64,000 nucleotides of DNA from NCBI RefSeq assembly GCF_019145375.1, contig NZ_JAHSTX010000001.1, positions 2,827,001-2,891,000 on the forward strand. Direction: 5' to 3'. Both the position numbers and the translations under genes were made by a program. Shown piece after piece: positions 48,264-57,555 of this stretch. Every line of letters starts with the position of its first letter. Within the stretch, counting starts at the first letter, position 1. This DNA is from Pseudomonas triticicola. GTDB taxonomy: Bacteria; Pseudomonadota; Gammaproteobacteria; Pseudomonadales; Pseudomonadaceae. The notes under the pieces are model-generated. The model did not search any database. It had not been told where the DNA came from and worked only from the letters and a program-made list of their open reading frames with translations.

Positions 48264-49826
48264 TTAGCTTTCGGAGGTTTTACCCACCTCATACTCACGC
48301 AGCTTATTGGCAATGGTGGTGTGCGAAACCCCCAGCCGCTTGCCCAACTGCCGACTACTCGGGTGCTCGGAATACAAGCGTTCCAGCACGGCTTTCTCGA
48401 AACGCCCGACGATCTCGTCGAGACTTCCGTCGAGGGAGAAGTCGCCAAGCGGCTGACGCACGCCGTAATCCGGCAGGCGAATATGTTCGGCCTTGACCGT
48501 GCCGCCGTCGCACAGGGAAACCGCCTGGAACAGTACGTTCTCCAACTGCCGCACGTTGCCCGGCCAGTGGTAATGGCTGAGGCGATCCATCGCCGCCGGG
48601 GCCAGTTTCGGCAGCGGACAGCCGATCTGCCGACTGGCCTGATCGAGAAAGTGTTCAACCAGCGGCGTCAGACCGTCGAGGCATTCGCGCAGTGGCGGGA
48701 TGTGCAGCGACAGCACGTTCAAGCGGTGATAGAGATCCTGACGAAACTCGCCGCGCGCGCACAATTCGGACAAGTCCACCTGGGTCGCGCAGATCACCCG
48801 CACATCGAGATAGACCTCTTCATCACTGCCGACGCGACGGAAGCAACCGTCCTGAAGAAAGCGCAGCAGCTTGACCTGCAAGCGCGGGCTCATCTCGCCG
48901 ACGCCATCGAGAAACAGCGTGCCGCCAGCGGTCAACTCCAGCAGGCCAAGCTTGCCCTCAGCACGAGCGCCTTCGAAAGCGCCGGGGCCGTAGCCGAACA
49001 GTTCGGTCTCGGCCATCGACTCCGGCAGTCCGGCGCAGTTGAGCGCCATCAACGGTGACTGTCCGCGCGGGCTGGCGAGGTGGCAGGCGCGCGCCAGCAG
49101 TTCCTTGCCAGTGCCGGTTTCGCCTTCTATTAATAGCGGCGCATCCAGCGGCGCCATGCGCCGCGCTTCGCGGACCACAGCGGCCATGACTTTCGAGCTT
49201 TGAAAGATGCTGTCGAACCCGCGCAGCTCTTGCTTGCGCACATTGTAGATTCGCTCGCCGACCCGATCGGCGCGGTGCAGCGTCAGCACGGCGCCGGCCA
49301 TGGCCTCGCTGTCATCGTGCTCCGATTGCAGCGGCGCGATGTCGGCGAGAAAGATGTCGCCCTTGACCTTGACGCGCATGCCGTTGATCCGCGATTTGTT
49401 GGCGCGCACCAGTTCGGGCAGGTCGAAATCCTCGGCGTAGCGCGACAGCGGAATCCCCGGCACCTCATCGACGCGCACGCCGAGCAACTGCGCCGCCGCG
49501 CGGTTGGCCGCAACGATCGAGCCGCCCATGTCGATCGACAGCACCGGAAACTCCAGCGCGCCAAGCAGTGCGTTCAATTCCATGTGCCGGCGTTCACTGG
49601 GCATCAGCCCGACGCGCTTGACCCCAAACACCCCGCCGATCGCCTCGAACTTGGGGCGCAATGCCTGGAACTGGATGTTGATCAGGTTCGGGCAGTGCAG
49701 ATAGATCGCATTGCCATGCTCACCGCCAACTTCACCGCGGGCAACGTTGATCCCGTACGCCACCAGCAGATTGAGAATGTCGCGCAGGATGCCGATGCGG
49801 TTCTGGCAGTGGACTTTGATGCGCAT
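48264..49826 (-). CDS. phhR: TyrR-family regulator PhhR
   Basis: A 520-aa regulator of aromatic amino acid catabolism. It has an ACT domain (1-75, RIKVHCQNRIGILRDIL), a PAS domain (about 80-190), an AAA+ domain with Walker A GETGTGKELLAR, and a TyrR-type C-terminal helix-turn-helix (GKRLGVSHTTIANKLREYE). The sigma54 loop is GAFEGA instead of GAFTGA, in keeping with TyrR/PhhR proteins that work with sigma70. The start at 49826 matches the usual MRIKVHCQNR; the frame runs further upstream without support. It is divergent from phhABC. Confidence 0.95.
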   Translation of the reverse strand: MRIKVHCQNRIGILRDILNLLVAYGINVARGEVGGEHGNAIYLHCPNLINIQFQALRPKFEAIGGVFGVKRVGLMPSERRHMELNALLGALEFPVLSIDMGGSIVAANRAAAQLLGVRVDEVPGIPLSRYAEDFDLPELVRANKSRINGMRVKVKGDIFLADIAPLQSEHDDSEAMAGAVLTLHRADRVGERIYNVRKQELRGFDSIFQSSKVMAAVVREARRMAPLDAPLLIEGETGTGKELLARACHLASPRGQSPLMALNCAGLPESMAETELFGYGPGAFEGARAEGKLGLLELTAGGTLFLDGVGEMSPRLQVKLLRFLQDGCFRRVGSDEEVYLDVRVICATQVDLSELCARGEFRQDLYHRLNVLSLHIPPLRECLDGLTPLVEHFLDQASRQIGCPLPKLAPAAMDRLSHYHWPGNVRQLENVLFQAVSLCDGGTVKAEHIRLPDYGVRQPLGDFSLDGSLDEIVGRFEKAVLERLYSEHPSSRQLGKRLGVSHTTIANKLREYEVGKTSES

Positions 49827-49867
49827 AGAAAAAGGCCCGACAAGATTGGGAAATTGACCAATGCCCG

Positions 49868-49956
49868 TGTGGGAGCGAGTTTGCTCGCGAAGGCGGCGGC
49901 ACATCCTGCATTGATGTGTCAGGCCCACCGCTTTCGCGAGCAAGCTCGCTCCCACA
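49868..49956. repeat. REPIN (GTGGGAGCGAGTTTGCTCGC type)
   Basis: Two inverted REP sequences, TGTGGGAGCGAGTTTGCTCG and CGAGCAAGCTCGCTCCCACA, are separated by about 30 bp. It lies in the phhR-phhA divergent region, on the phhR side. Confidence 0.85.
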
Positions 49957-50079
49957 GGGAAACGCGTTGCGCGCCGAACTGTTTTCTGTCGAGGCACGCA
50001 GATAGTTGTCAAGATTATGTGACAGCCCCTGCCCTTTTCAAACCCGCCAATCACCGTAAATGCGCATTACCCGACAAAG

Positions 50080-50097
50080 CGTAAAGATAACTTTACG
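50080..50097 (+). promoter_or_regulatory. PhhR/TyrR operator upstream of phhA
   Basis: CGTAAAGATAACTTTACG is a palindrome matching the TyrR box TGTAAA-N6-TTTACA except for the outer base pair. It lies 120 bp upstream of phhA. A weaker half-conserved copy (CGTAAA-N6-TTACCC) begins at 50055, 25 bp upstream in phase. PhhR presumably binds both to activate phhABC. Confidence 0.75.
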
Positions 50098-50217
50098 AAA
50101 CAAGCAGAATTTTCCTACGAATTCACCGCTCAACATGCTGCGCAGCTTCGCGCTCTGGGGTATTCCTTTAGCCATCGCTGGACATAACAAAAACGAATTT
50201 CCTAGCAGGAGAGCAGC

Positions 50218-51009
50218 ATGAAGCAGACGCAATACGTGGCTCGCGAGCCCGATGCGCAAGGTTTTATCGACTACCCCGCCGAAGAACATGCGGTGTGGAA
50301 CACGCTGATCACTCGCCAGTTGAAGGTGATCGAAGGTCGCGCGTGCCAGGAATACCTGGACGGTATCGAAAAACTCGGTCTGCCCCACGACCGCATCCCG
50401 CAACTGGCCGAGATCAATAAAGTCCTCGGCGAGACCACTGGCTGGCAAGTTGCCCGGGTGCCAGCGCTGATTCCTTTCCAGACCTTTTTCGAGTTGCTTG
50501 CCAGCAAGCAATTCCCCGTCGCCACCTTCATTCGTACCCGCGAAGAACTCGACTACCTGCAAGAGCCGGACATCTTTCACGAGATCTTTGGTCATTGCCC
50601 GTTGCTGACCAACCCGTACTTCGCTGAATTCACCCACACCTACGGCAAGCTCGGCCTGCAAGCGACCAAGGAAGAGCGCGTGTATCTGGCACGGTTGTAC
50701 TGGATGACCATCGAATTCGGTCTGGTCGACACCCCGCAGGGCAAGCGCATCTACGGCGGCGGAATTCTGTCCTCGCCGAAAGAAACCGTTTACTGCCTGT
50801 CGGACGAGCCCGAGCATCAGGTTTTCGATCCGCTGGAAGCCATGCGCACGCCGTATCGCATCGACATTCTGCAGCCGCTGTACTTCGTCCTGCCCAATCT
50901 CAAACGCCTGTTCGACGTGGCCCATGAAGACATCATGGCCATGGTTCGTCAGGGCATGCAGTTGGGCTTGCACGCGCCGAAATTTCCGCCGAAACCCAAA
51001 GCCGCCTGA
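50218..51009 (+). CDS. phhA: Phenylalanine 4-monooxygenase
   Basis: A 263-aa tetrahydrobiopterin-dependent hydroxylase that converts phenylalanine to tyrosine. The non-haem iron ligands are visible: His121 and His126 in PDIFHEIFGHCPLL and Glu166 in YWMTIEFGLV. It has an AGGAG ribosome site 9 bases before the ATG. First gene of phhABC. Confidence 0.98.
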   Translation: MKQTQYVAREPDAQGFIDYPAEEHAVWNTLITRQLKVIEGRACQEYLDGIEKLGLPHDRIPQLAEINKVLGETTGWQVARVPALIPFQTFFELLASKQFPVATFIRTREELDYLQEPDIFHEIFGHCPLLTNPYFAEFTHTYGKLGLQATKEERVYLARLYWMTIEFGLVDTPQGKRIYGGGILSSPKETVYCLSDEPEHQVFDPLEAMRTPYRIDILQPLYFVLPNLKRLFDVAHEDIMAMVRQGMQLGLHAPKFPPKPKAA

Positions 51010-51124
51010 ACCGCGACTTTTGCTGACAATTGCGTCTGTCCGTCGCCGCCACTTTGCTTTAGCGTGACGGCATTGACGGCACACGCGCTTTAATAAAAAA
51101 CACACTCGTTTTCAGGAATACACC

Positions 51125-51481
51125 ATGTCGACTTTGAACCAAGCCCACTGCGAAGCCTGCCGCGCCGATGCGCCACAAGTCAGCGATGAAGAACTGCCGA
51201 TCCTGATCAAGCAGATCCCTGACTGGAACATCGAAGTACGCGACGGCATCATGCAGTTGGAGAAAGTTTTCCTGTTCAAGAACTTCAAGCATGCGCTGGC
51301 CTTCACCAACGCCGTGGGCGAGATCTCCGAGGCCGAAGGTCACCACCCGGGCCTGCTGACCGAGTGGGGCAAAGTCACCGTGACCTGGTGGAGCCATTCG
51401 ATCAAAGGCCTGCACCGCAACGACTTCATCATGGCTGCGCGCACTGACGAAGTGGCGAAGACCGCAGAAGGACGCAAGTAA
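51125..51481 (+). CDS. phhB: Pterin-4a-carbinolamine dehydratase
   Basis: A 118-aa enzyme that recycles the pterin cofactor of PhhA. The active-site motif [20 protein letters not shown] and [17 protein letters not shown] are conserved. The stop and the next start share a base (TAATG), so phhC is translationally coupled. Confidence 0.97.
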   Translation: MSTLNQAHCEACRADAPQVSDEELPILIKQIPDWNIEVRDGIMQLEKVFLFKNFKHALAFTNAVGEISEAEGHHPGLLTEWGKVTVTWWSHSIKGLHRNDFIMAARTDEVAKTAEGRK

Positions 51482-52674
51482 TGCACTTCGACGCCATCGG
51501 CCGGGTCCCCGGCGACCCGATTCTCGGTTTGATGGAGGCCTATGCGCTGGATGCCAATCCGCGCAAGTTCGACCTCGGCGTTGGCGTCTACAAGGATGCC
51601 CAGGGCCTGACGCCGATCCCGGAAGCGGTGAAAATCGCTGAAGCGCGACTGGTCGAAAGCCAGGACACCAAGACCTACATCGGTGGCCACGGCAATCCGC
51701 TGTTCGGCAAGGTCATCAATGAGCTGGTACTCGGTGCCGACTCGCAACTGATCACCGAACAACGCGCCGGCGCCACCCAGACCCCGGGCGGTACCGGTGC
51801 CTTGCGGCTGGCGGCAGACTTCATTGCGCAATGCCTGCCGGGCAAAGGCGTGTGGTTGAGCAACCCGACCTGGCCGATCCACGAAACCATTTTCGCCGCC
51901 GCCAAGGTCAAGGTCAGCCACTACCCGTACGTCGGCAGTGACAACCGCCTCGACGTCGAAGCGATGCTCGCCGTGCTCAGGGAAGTGCCGAAGGGTGACG
52001 TGGTGCTGCTGCATGCGTGCTGCCACAACCCGACCGGTTTCGACCTGAGCCATGACGACTGGAAGCGTGTGCTTGAAGTGGTGCGCAGCCGCGATTTGCT
52101 GCCGCTGATCGACTTTGCTTATCAGGGTTTTGGCGATGGCCTGGAGCAGGACGCGTGGTCGACCCGGTTGTTCGCGGCGCAAGTGCCGGAGCTGCTGATC
52201 ACCAGTTCCTGCTCGAAGAACTTCGGCCTGTACCGCGACCGCACCGGTGCGCTGATCGTCTGCGCGACCAGCGCTGACAAGCTCATCGACATCCGCAGCC
52301 AACTGGCCAATATCGCCCGCAATCTGTGGTCGACGCCGCCGGATCACGGCGCGGCGGTGGTCGCGACCATCCTCGCCGACCCAGAGCTGAAAGCGCGCTG
52401 GGCCGATGAAGTGGAAGCCATGCGCTTGCGAATCGCGCAGTTGCGCAGCGGCTTGGTCGAGGCGCTGGAACCGCACGGTTTGCGCGAGCGTTTCGCGCAC
52501 ATCGGTGTGCAACGCGGGATGTTCTCCTACACCGGCCTGTCGCCGGAACAGGTGAAAACCCTGCGCGAGCGGCATAGCGTGTACATGGTCAGCTCCGGCC
52601 GCGCGAATGTCGCCGGCATCGACGCCACCCGCCTCGCATTGCTCGCTGACGCGATCGCTGACGCCTGCAAATAG
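51481..52674 (+). CDS. phhC: Aromatic amino acid aminotransferase PhhC
   Basis: A 397-aa class I aminotransferase of the AspC/TyrB type. The PLP lysine is Lys246 in TSSCSKNFGLYRDRTG, with the CHNPTGFDLS and DFAYQGFG motifs for cofactor binding. In the phh operon it converts tyrosine to 4-hydroxyphenylpyruvate. Overlaps phhB by one base. Confidence 0.96.
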   Translation: MHFDAIGRVPGDPILGLMEAYALDANPRKFDLGVGVYKDAQGLTPIPEAVKIAEARLVESQDTKTYIGGHGNPLFGKVINELVLGADSQLITEQRAGATQTPGGTGALRLAADFIAQCLPGKGVWLSNPTWPIHETIFAAAKVKVSHYPYVGSDNRLDVEAMLAVLREVPKGDVVLLHACCHNPTGFDLSHDDWKRVLEVVRSRDLLPLIDFAYQGFGDGLEQDAWSTRLFAAQVPELLITSSCSKNFGLYRDRTGALIVCATSADKLIDIRSQLANIARNLWSTPPDHGAAVVATILADPELKARWADEVEAMRLRIAQLRSGLVEALEPHGLRERFAHIGVQRGMFSYTGLSPEQVKTLRERHSVYMVSSGRANVAGIDATRLALLADAIADACK

Positions 52675-52702
52675 TTTTTGCAGTACACAACCCGGTCGGA
52701 GC

Positions 52703-52847
52703 GGGCCCTTGTGGCGAGGGGATTCATCCCCGCCCGGCTGCGCAGCAGTCGTACACCGTTGCTCGCGGAGTGTCAGACATTCCGCGTATGCAGGGTCTGG
52801 GGCCGCTTCGCAGCCCAGCGGGGATAAATCCCCTCACCACAGGGCCC
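52703..52847. repeat. Inverted REP-like pair downstream of phhC
   Basis: GGGCCCTTGTGGCGAGGGG and its near-complement at 52825-52847 flank a G/C-rich centre with GGATTCATCCCC. It is the same family as 48133-48253. It follows the phhC stop by 29 bp and may stabilise or end that transcript. The rest of 52848-53007 is AT-rich and probably carries the promoter of the next small gene; no clear elements were chosen. Confidence 0.8.
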
Positions 52848-53007
52848 GTTCCCACATTTAGTTTTCGGTTGATCTCGCGCCCTGCGGCCATCTGTCGCAT
52901 TAATTTGAATTAAAAGTCTGATTGTCATTTTTCCTGCTGTATCCTGCGCAGGCTTTGTAAAGCGCGGAGCACCTGATCTATCAACAGACTTAGCGAGGAG
53001 CGCACCC

Positions 53008-53139
53008 ATGCACGAGATTCCCAATCTCCCCTTCCCAAGCCTGCACGTACCTGAGCAGACGACCCCGCAACACGCCGGTGCTGAAAAGCCCGAGCCGCAA
53101 GAAGCCGCTGACAGCCGCAAAGCCGACAGCGAAGAGTAA
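53008..53139 (+). CDS. Small proline-rich hypothetical protein (43 aa)
   Basis: A 43-codon gene beginning MHEIPNLPFPSLHVPEQ with a GAGGAG ribosome site nine bases upstream. It is Pro/Glu/Ala-rich, has no hydrophobic segment and ends in a charged tail (SRKADSEE). Codon use matches the chromosome. I recognise the type as a small conserved Pseudomonas protein but know no function. Confidence 0.7.
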   Translation: MHEIPNLPFPSLHVPEQTTPQHAGAEKPEPQEAADSRKADSEE

Positions 53140-53156
53140 GACCCGCCGTACAGACC

Positions 53157-53188
53157 GTGTGGAAAGCGCTAACATGCGCTTTCCACAC
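53157..53188. repeat. Perfect 13-bp inverted repeat between two small genes
   Basis: GTGTGGAAAGCGC, 6-nt loop, GCGCTTTCCACAC. No T run follows, so it is not a standard terminator. An in-frame ATG for the next gene (53174) lies in the loop, which favours the later ATG at 53210. Confidence 0.8.
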
Positions 53189-53209
53189 TGCCTGAAACCC
53201 GAGCCCGCC

Positions 53210-53392
53210 ATGACCGACGAATTCTCCGAAAGCCAAGCTGCCGTGCTGATCGGCGCCACCGAGAAGATGATCGAGATCTGGAATCGCCTCTCGCCCGAGA
53301 AGCAAGCTGCCCTGCTCGAACGTTTCGGCAGCGAAGAAAACGCCCTCGCCGCCCTCGTCACCACGCAATTGGTGGCCCCGGCGAAATTCTGA
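53210..53392 (+). CDS. Small acidic helical hypothetical protein (60 aa)
   Basis: A 60-aa protein (MTDEFSESQAAVLIGATEKM to LVAPAKF), strongly helical, with a central ERLSPEKQ-like segment (RLSPEKQAALLERFGSEENA). No signal peptide or known motif. The start at 53210 is preferred over 53174 because the latter lies in a hairpin loop. Unknown function. Confidence 0.7.
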   Translation: MTDEFSESQAAVLIGATEKMIEIWNRLSPEKQAALLERFGSEENALAALVTTQLVAPAKF

Positions 53393-53495
53393 AAGCGCCG
53401 CCCGGCAAATAGTTTTACTTTTCCCCGCCCCTGAACGGTTCACGCCGGTATCATGAGCAGCCTATCTAATCTGCTGCTCCCGTGGATCGTTACCC

Positions 53496-54692
53496 ATGTC
53501 GTCTATATCCGAGCCCCAGCGTCCGCTGGCGGTTACGCTGCAAGTAGTCTCCATCGTCCTCTTCACCTTCATCGGTTACCTGAACATCGGCATCCCGCTC
53601 GCCGTGTTGCCGGGCTACGTCCACAGTGACCTGGGTTTCGGTGCGGTGATCGCCGGGCTGGTGATCAGCGTGCAATACCTCGCCACCCTGCTCAGCCGCC
53701 CGTACGCGGGCAAGATCATCGACAACCAGGGCAGCAAACGCGCAGTGATGATCGGCCTCGCTGGCTGTGGCTTGAGCGGTGTGTTCATGCTGATTTCCGC
53801 GTGGACGCCGAACCTGCCGCTGCTCAGTCTGATCAGCCTGTTGATCGGCCGTCTGGTGCTGGGCAGTGCGGAAAGCCTGGTCGGCTCGGGCTCGATTGGC
53901 TGGGGCATTGGTCGGGTTGGCGCGGCGAATACGGCGAAAGTGATTTCCTGGAACGGCATCGCCAGTTACGGCGCCCTGGCGATCGGCGCGCCGTTCGGTG
54001 TCTGGCTGGTGAGCCGGCTGGGGCTGTGGAGCATGGGCGTGAGCATCATCCTCCTCGCTTTGCTCGGTCTGGCGCTGGCATGGCCGAAGACCGCCGCGCC
54101 GATCGTCGCCGGTGAACGCCTGCCGTTCATGCATGTGCTGGGCAAAGTCTTCCCCCACGGCTGCGGGCTCGCGCTGGGCTCGATCGGCTTCGGCACCATC
54201 GCCACTTTCATCACCCTGTATTACGCGACCCAGCACTGGGACAACGCCGTGCTATGCCTGAGCCTGTTCGGTGCCAGCTTCATCGGCGCGCGGCTGCTGT
54301 TCGGCAATCTGATCAACCGCCTCGGCGGCTTCCGCGTGGCGATTGCCTGCCTGTCGGTGGAAACGTTGGGTTTGTTGTTGCTGTGGATCGCACCGGATGC
54401 ACATTGGGCACTGGCCGGTGCGGCGCTGAGCGGCTTTGGCTTCTCGCTGGTATTCCCGGCGCTGGGCGTGGAAGCGGTGAATCTGGTGCCGGCCTCAAGC
54501 CGTGGCGCGGCGGTCGGTGCCTATTCGCTGTTCATTGATTTGTCGCTGGGGATCACCGGGCCGCTGGCCGGGGCGATCGCAGCAGGATTCGGTTTTGCTT
54601 CGATCTTCTTGTTCGCCGCATTTGCAGCGTTGAGCGGCCTTGGCTTGAGTGTCTATCTGTACAAGCACACGGCGAAGTATCGCGAGGTTTAG
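53496..54692 (+). CDS. MFS transporter (YhhS/arabinose-efflux-like)
   Basis: A 398-aa major facilitator with about 12 hydrophobic segments. The first loop motif is [30 protein letters not shown], typical of motif A (landmark residues 48-77). The 10-aa cytosolic N-terminus and [12 protein letters not shown] end are charged. Substrate cannot be predicted. Its last codons overlap the 3' end of arfB on the other strand by 4 bp (convergent genes). Confidence 0.88.
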   Translation: MSSISEPQRPLAVTLQVVSIVLFTFIGYLNIGIPLAVLPGYVHSDLGFGAVIAGLVISVQYLATLLSRPYAGKIIDNQGSKRAVMIGLAGCGLSGVFMLISAWTPNLPLLSLISLLIGRLVLGSAESLVGSGSIGWGIGRVGAANTAKVISWNGIASYGALAIGAPFGVWLVSRLGLWSMGVSIILLALLGLALAWPKTAAPIVAGERLPFMHVLGKVFPHGCGLALGSIGFGTIATFITLYYATQHWDNAVLCLSLFGASFIGARLLFGNLINRLGGFRVAIACLSVETLGLLLLWIAPDAHWALAGAALSGFGFSLVFPALGVEAVNLVPASSRGAAVGAYSLFIDLSLGITGPLAGAIAAGFGFASIFLFAAFAALSGLGLSVYLYKHTAKYREV

Positions 54693-55102
54693 AAGTCCAC
54701 CTTGCCGCGCCCGGCCTTGATGCTGCCGCGCTTGGTTTTCGACTCCAGCCGACGCTTCTTCGAACCGAGGGTCGGCTTGGTCGGACGACGTTTCTTTTCC
54801 ACTTTGGTGGCGCTGAGAATCAGCTCGACCAGCCGCTCCAGCGCATCGGCGCGGTTGGCTTCCTGGGTGCGATATTGCTGCGCCTTGATGATCAGCACGC
54901 CGTCGCTGGTGATACGGCTGTCACGCAGCGCCAGCAGGCGTTCCTTGTAGAACTCCGGCAATGACGAGTTGGGAATGTCGAAGCGCAAATGCATGGCACT
55001 GGAGACCTTGTTGACGTTCTGTCCACCGGCGCCTTGCGCGCGGATGGCGGTCAATTCGATCTCGGCATCCGGCAGATGCACATTGTTGGAAATCACCAGC
55101 AT
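54689..55102 (-). CDS. arfB: Alternative ribosome-rescue factor ArfB (YaeJ)
   Basis: A 137-aa peptidyl-tRNA hydrolase that frees stalled ribosomes. The GGQ motif is residues 26-28 ([15 protein letters not shown]), and the basic C-terminal tail ([20 protein letters not shown]) enters the empty mRNA channel. Start at 55102 gives the usual [11 protein letters not shown]; the upstream frame runs into a REPIN. Confidence 0.95.
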   Translation of the reverse strand: MLVISNNVHLPDAEIELTAIRAQGAGGQNVNKVSSAMHLRFDIPNSSLPEFYKERLLALRDSRITSDGVLIIKAQQYRTQEANRADALERLVELILSATKVEKKRRPTKPTLGSKKRRLESKTKRGSIKAGRGKVDF

Positions 55103-55154
55103 GGAAAAGCGTCCGTAATCAGAGCGTGCAGGATAACCTGATTCACTCAACCTC

Positions 55155-55244
55155 TGTGGGAGCGAGCCTGCTCGCGAAGGCGGTGTGTCAGTCGGCATTT
55201 ATGCAAGCTGGTACGACGCTTTCGCGAGCAGGCTCGCTCCCACA
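55155..55244. repeat. REPIN between arfB and the permease
   Basis: TGTGGGAGCGAGCCTGCTCG and its inverted copy flank about 30 bp. Same family as 49868-49956 and 60570-60658. Confidence 0.88.
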
Positions 55245-55270
55245 GGGGAATCTTTCGGGACCTCTGGAAA

Positions 55271-55300
55271 CAACAAACCCGGCACTCTGGCCGGGTTTGT
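55271..55300 (-). terminator. Terminator of the amino acid permease gene
   Basis: ACAAACCCGGC / GCCGGGTTTGT with a 6-nt loop lies 18 bp past the permease stop, with TTGTT following on the minus strand. Confidence 0.7.
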
Positions 55301-55317
55301 CGTTTCTGCCTGCGCGG

Positions 55318-56730
55318 TTATTTCGCCGTCGCAGCCACCACCGGCTGCACACTGCGCTTGTTCTTGATCAGGTAGCAGACCCACATGAACACCACCCACA
55401 CCGGAATCGCGTACACCGAGATCTGAATCCCCGGGATCAGCAGCATCACGCCGAGGATGAACACCACGAATGCCAGGCAGACGAAGTTGCCGTACGGGTA
55501 CCACAGCGCCTTGAACAGCGGCGTCTGTTTGGTCTGGTTCATGTGCTGGCGGAACTTGAAGTGCGAGTAGCTGATCATCGCCCAGTTGATCACCAGCGTC
55601 GCAACCACCAGCGACATCAGCAGTTCCAGCGCGTGCTGCGGGATCAGGTAGTTGAGCAGCACGGCAACCAGCGTCACTGCTGCCGACGCCAGAATCGAAC
55701 GCACCGGCACGCCGCGCTTGTCGATCTTCGCCAGAGCTTTCGGCGCGTCACCCTGCTCGGCCATGCCCAGCAGCATACGGCTGTTGCAGTAGGTGCCGCT
55801 GTTGTACACCGACAGCGCGGCGGTCAGCACGACGAAATTGAGGATGTGCGCGGCGGTGTTGCTGCCGAGCATCGAGAACACTTGCACGAACGGGCTGCCG
55901 CTGTACGAATCGCCCGACGCATTGAGAGTTTCCAGCAGGCTGTCCCAAGGAGTCAGCGACAGCAGGATCACCAGTGCACCGATGTAGAAAATCAGGATGC
56001 GGTAGATCACCTGGTTGATCGCTTTCGGGATCACGGTTTTCGGCTTGTCGGCTTCAGCGGCGGTGAAACCGAGCATTTCCAGACCGCCGAAGGAGAACAT
56101 GATGATCGCCATGGCCATCACCAGACCGCTCACCCCGTTGGGAAAGAAACCGCCGTGGGACCACAGGTTGGAGACCGAGGCTTGCGGGCCGCCATGGCCG
56201 CTGACCAGCAGGTAGCTGCCCAGCGCGATCATGCCGACAATCGCCACAACCTTGATGATCGCAAACCAGAATTCGGCTTCACCGAAGACTTTGACGTTGG
56301 CCAGGTTGATCGCGTTGATCAGCACGAAGAATGCAGCAGCGGAGACCCAGGTCGGGATGTCCGGCGCCCAGTAATGGATGTACTTGCCGACCGCTGTCAG
56401 CTCGGACATGCCCACCAGAATGTACAGAATCCAGCAGTTCCAACCCGAGAGGAAACCGGCGAAACCGCCCCAATATTTGTGCGCGAAATGGCTGAAGGAG
56501 CCGGCCACCGGCTCTTCGACGATCATTTCGCCGAGCTGGCGCATGATCATGAAGGCGATGAAGCCGCAAATGGCGTAGCCGAGGATCATCGACGGGCCGG
56601 CGGATTTCAGTACCCCGGCAGAACCGAGGAACAATCCGGTACCGATCGCGCCACCGAGGGCGATCAGTTGAATATGGCGATTTTTCAGGCCGCGCTTAAG
56701 CTCGCCTGATTGCGAGGGTTGTCCACTCAT
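55318..56730 (-). CDS. AroP-family amino acid permease
   Basis: A 470-aa APC-superfamily transporter with 12 hydrophobic segments. The consensus MSGQPSQSGELKRGLKNRHI and LIALGGAIGTGLFLGSAGVL at the first helix, GEMIVEEPVAGSFSHFAHKY and GWNCWILYILVGMSELTAVG are typical of AroP/ProY/GabP. An aromatic amino acid substrate is plausible given phh genes 3 kb away but not shown. Start 56730 is chosen by homology; an ATG 6 codons upstream is possible. The ribosome site is weak. Confidence 0.9.
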   Translation of the reverse strand: MSGQPSQSGELKRGLKNRHIQLIALGGAIGTGLFLGSAGVLKSAGPSMILGYAICGFIAFMIMRQLGEMIVEEPVAGSFSHFAHKYWGGFAGFLSGWNCWILYILVGMSELTAVGKYIHYWAPDIPTWVSAAAFFVLINAINLANVKVFGEAEFWFAIIKVVAIVGMIALGSYLLVSGHGGPQASVSNLWSHGGFFPNGVSGLVMAMAIIMFSFGGLEMLGFTAAEADKPKTVIPKAINQVIYRILIFYIGALVILLSLTPWDSLLETLNASGDSYSGSPFVQVFSMLGSNTAAHILNFVVLTAALSVYNSGTYCNSRMLLGMAEQGDAPKALAKIDKRGVPVRSILASAAVTLVAVLLNYLIPQHALELLMSLVVATLVINWAMISYSHFKFRQHMNQTKQTPLFKALWYPYGNFVCLAFVVFILGVMLLIPGIQISVYAIPVWVVFMWVCYLIKNKRSVQPVVAATAK

Positions 56731-57020
56731 GAAAAAGGTCTCACGCAAGGTTTGATGATGTTCAGTAGACGTTCCTGCAAGGTTGCGATTTCAGGCAGCC
56801 CCGATCAAACCCCAGCGCAGGCACCAGGAGTTCAGCTCATTTACAACGGTCATGCGTCACCTGTTTGTTTTTATCTGTGACGAAATCGAACCCGGCACGC
56901 TTGTGGCGCGGCGGAGTGAACAAGGCGGATAGCCTCGAGATTTTTGCGATTACGCAGAGGGTCACAGTTAAAACGCGGCGCATTGTACACCGCTAACCCC
57001 CTGCTGCCAGACCCGCCTGA

Positions 57021-57167
57021 TCAGCGTGTCGGTTGCCGGGATTGCATGTGTCCGCCTCGACAGTCTCGAGCGGCTGCAAAATGTGAGTCAGGCCTTTGCA
57101 GGCCATCGACGGGGACGAGGAGAAAACCGTCCCACGGGGAGAAGTGGAAATCAGTCGCGGCGTACAT
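57021..57167 (-). CDS. Possible small ORF (48 aa), aromatic-rich start
   Basis: ATG at 57167 is preceded by AAGGAGG with 4-bp spacing. The first residues MYAATDFHFSPWDGFLLV contain Tyr, three Phe and Trp within 16 positions. It ends at 57021, about 290 bp upstream of the AroP-like permease on the same strand. It could be a leader peptide or a chance ORF; the spacing is short and the rest of the peptide is Arg/Gln-rich. Low confidence. Confidence 0.3.
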   Translation of the reverse strand: MYAATDFHFSPWDGFLLVPVDGLQRPDSHFAAARDCRGGHMQSRQPTR

Positions 57168-57444
57168 TGCGCCTCCTTCTTGTTATTCGCCTGCACGACA
57201 GGCTTGGGGCGCATCACACCCTGCCTGAAGGCTGGAAACAAGCGCGCCAGAGCCCTGCGTGGCGCACGCTGCGTCGGCTTACGGAAGCTTTTCCTTACAA
57301 CGGAGGGCGAGACGGGAAATCACCGGGTTGGCGGGCCAGTACCGTCAGGTTTTCTTTACAACGCGTAACGAATATTTTCCGAATCAGAAATTTCTGTAGG
57401 ACGTCTGCATATTGACGGTCGCTAGCTTGCTATCAATTTCACCG

Positions 57445-57555
57445 ACCTAGTTTTTTGTTTTCAAATAAGAAAATTTATCCCGAAAAACAGAACAAAAAGT
57501 CTATTTAAAAATTAAATGGATAAATTTTTGCAATCACAAAAACGCTCAACTAGGT
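57445..57555 (+). promoter_or_regulatory. Nested inverted repeats in the AT-rich leader of the peptide gene
   Basis: Outer arms ACCTAGTT (57445-57452) and AACTAGGT (57548-57555) enclose inner arms AAATTTATCC (57471-57480) and GGATAAATTT (57518-57527). The region is far more AT-rich than its surroundings. A smaller repeat ACCGG / CCGGT follows at 57568-57586, just before the ribosome site. They could be operators or fold in the mRNA. Confidence 0.5.

Noticed and set aside
48030..48267. Two plus-strand ORFs of about 70 codons after flgF
   Set aside because: They are made of REP repeat sequence and its flanks.
56944..57415. Plus-strand ORFs of 94, 129 and 90 codons upstream of the peptide gene
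   Set aside because: No ribosome site, Arg/Ser-rich translation, overlapping one another in different frames; they look like chance frames in G/C-rich spacer.
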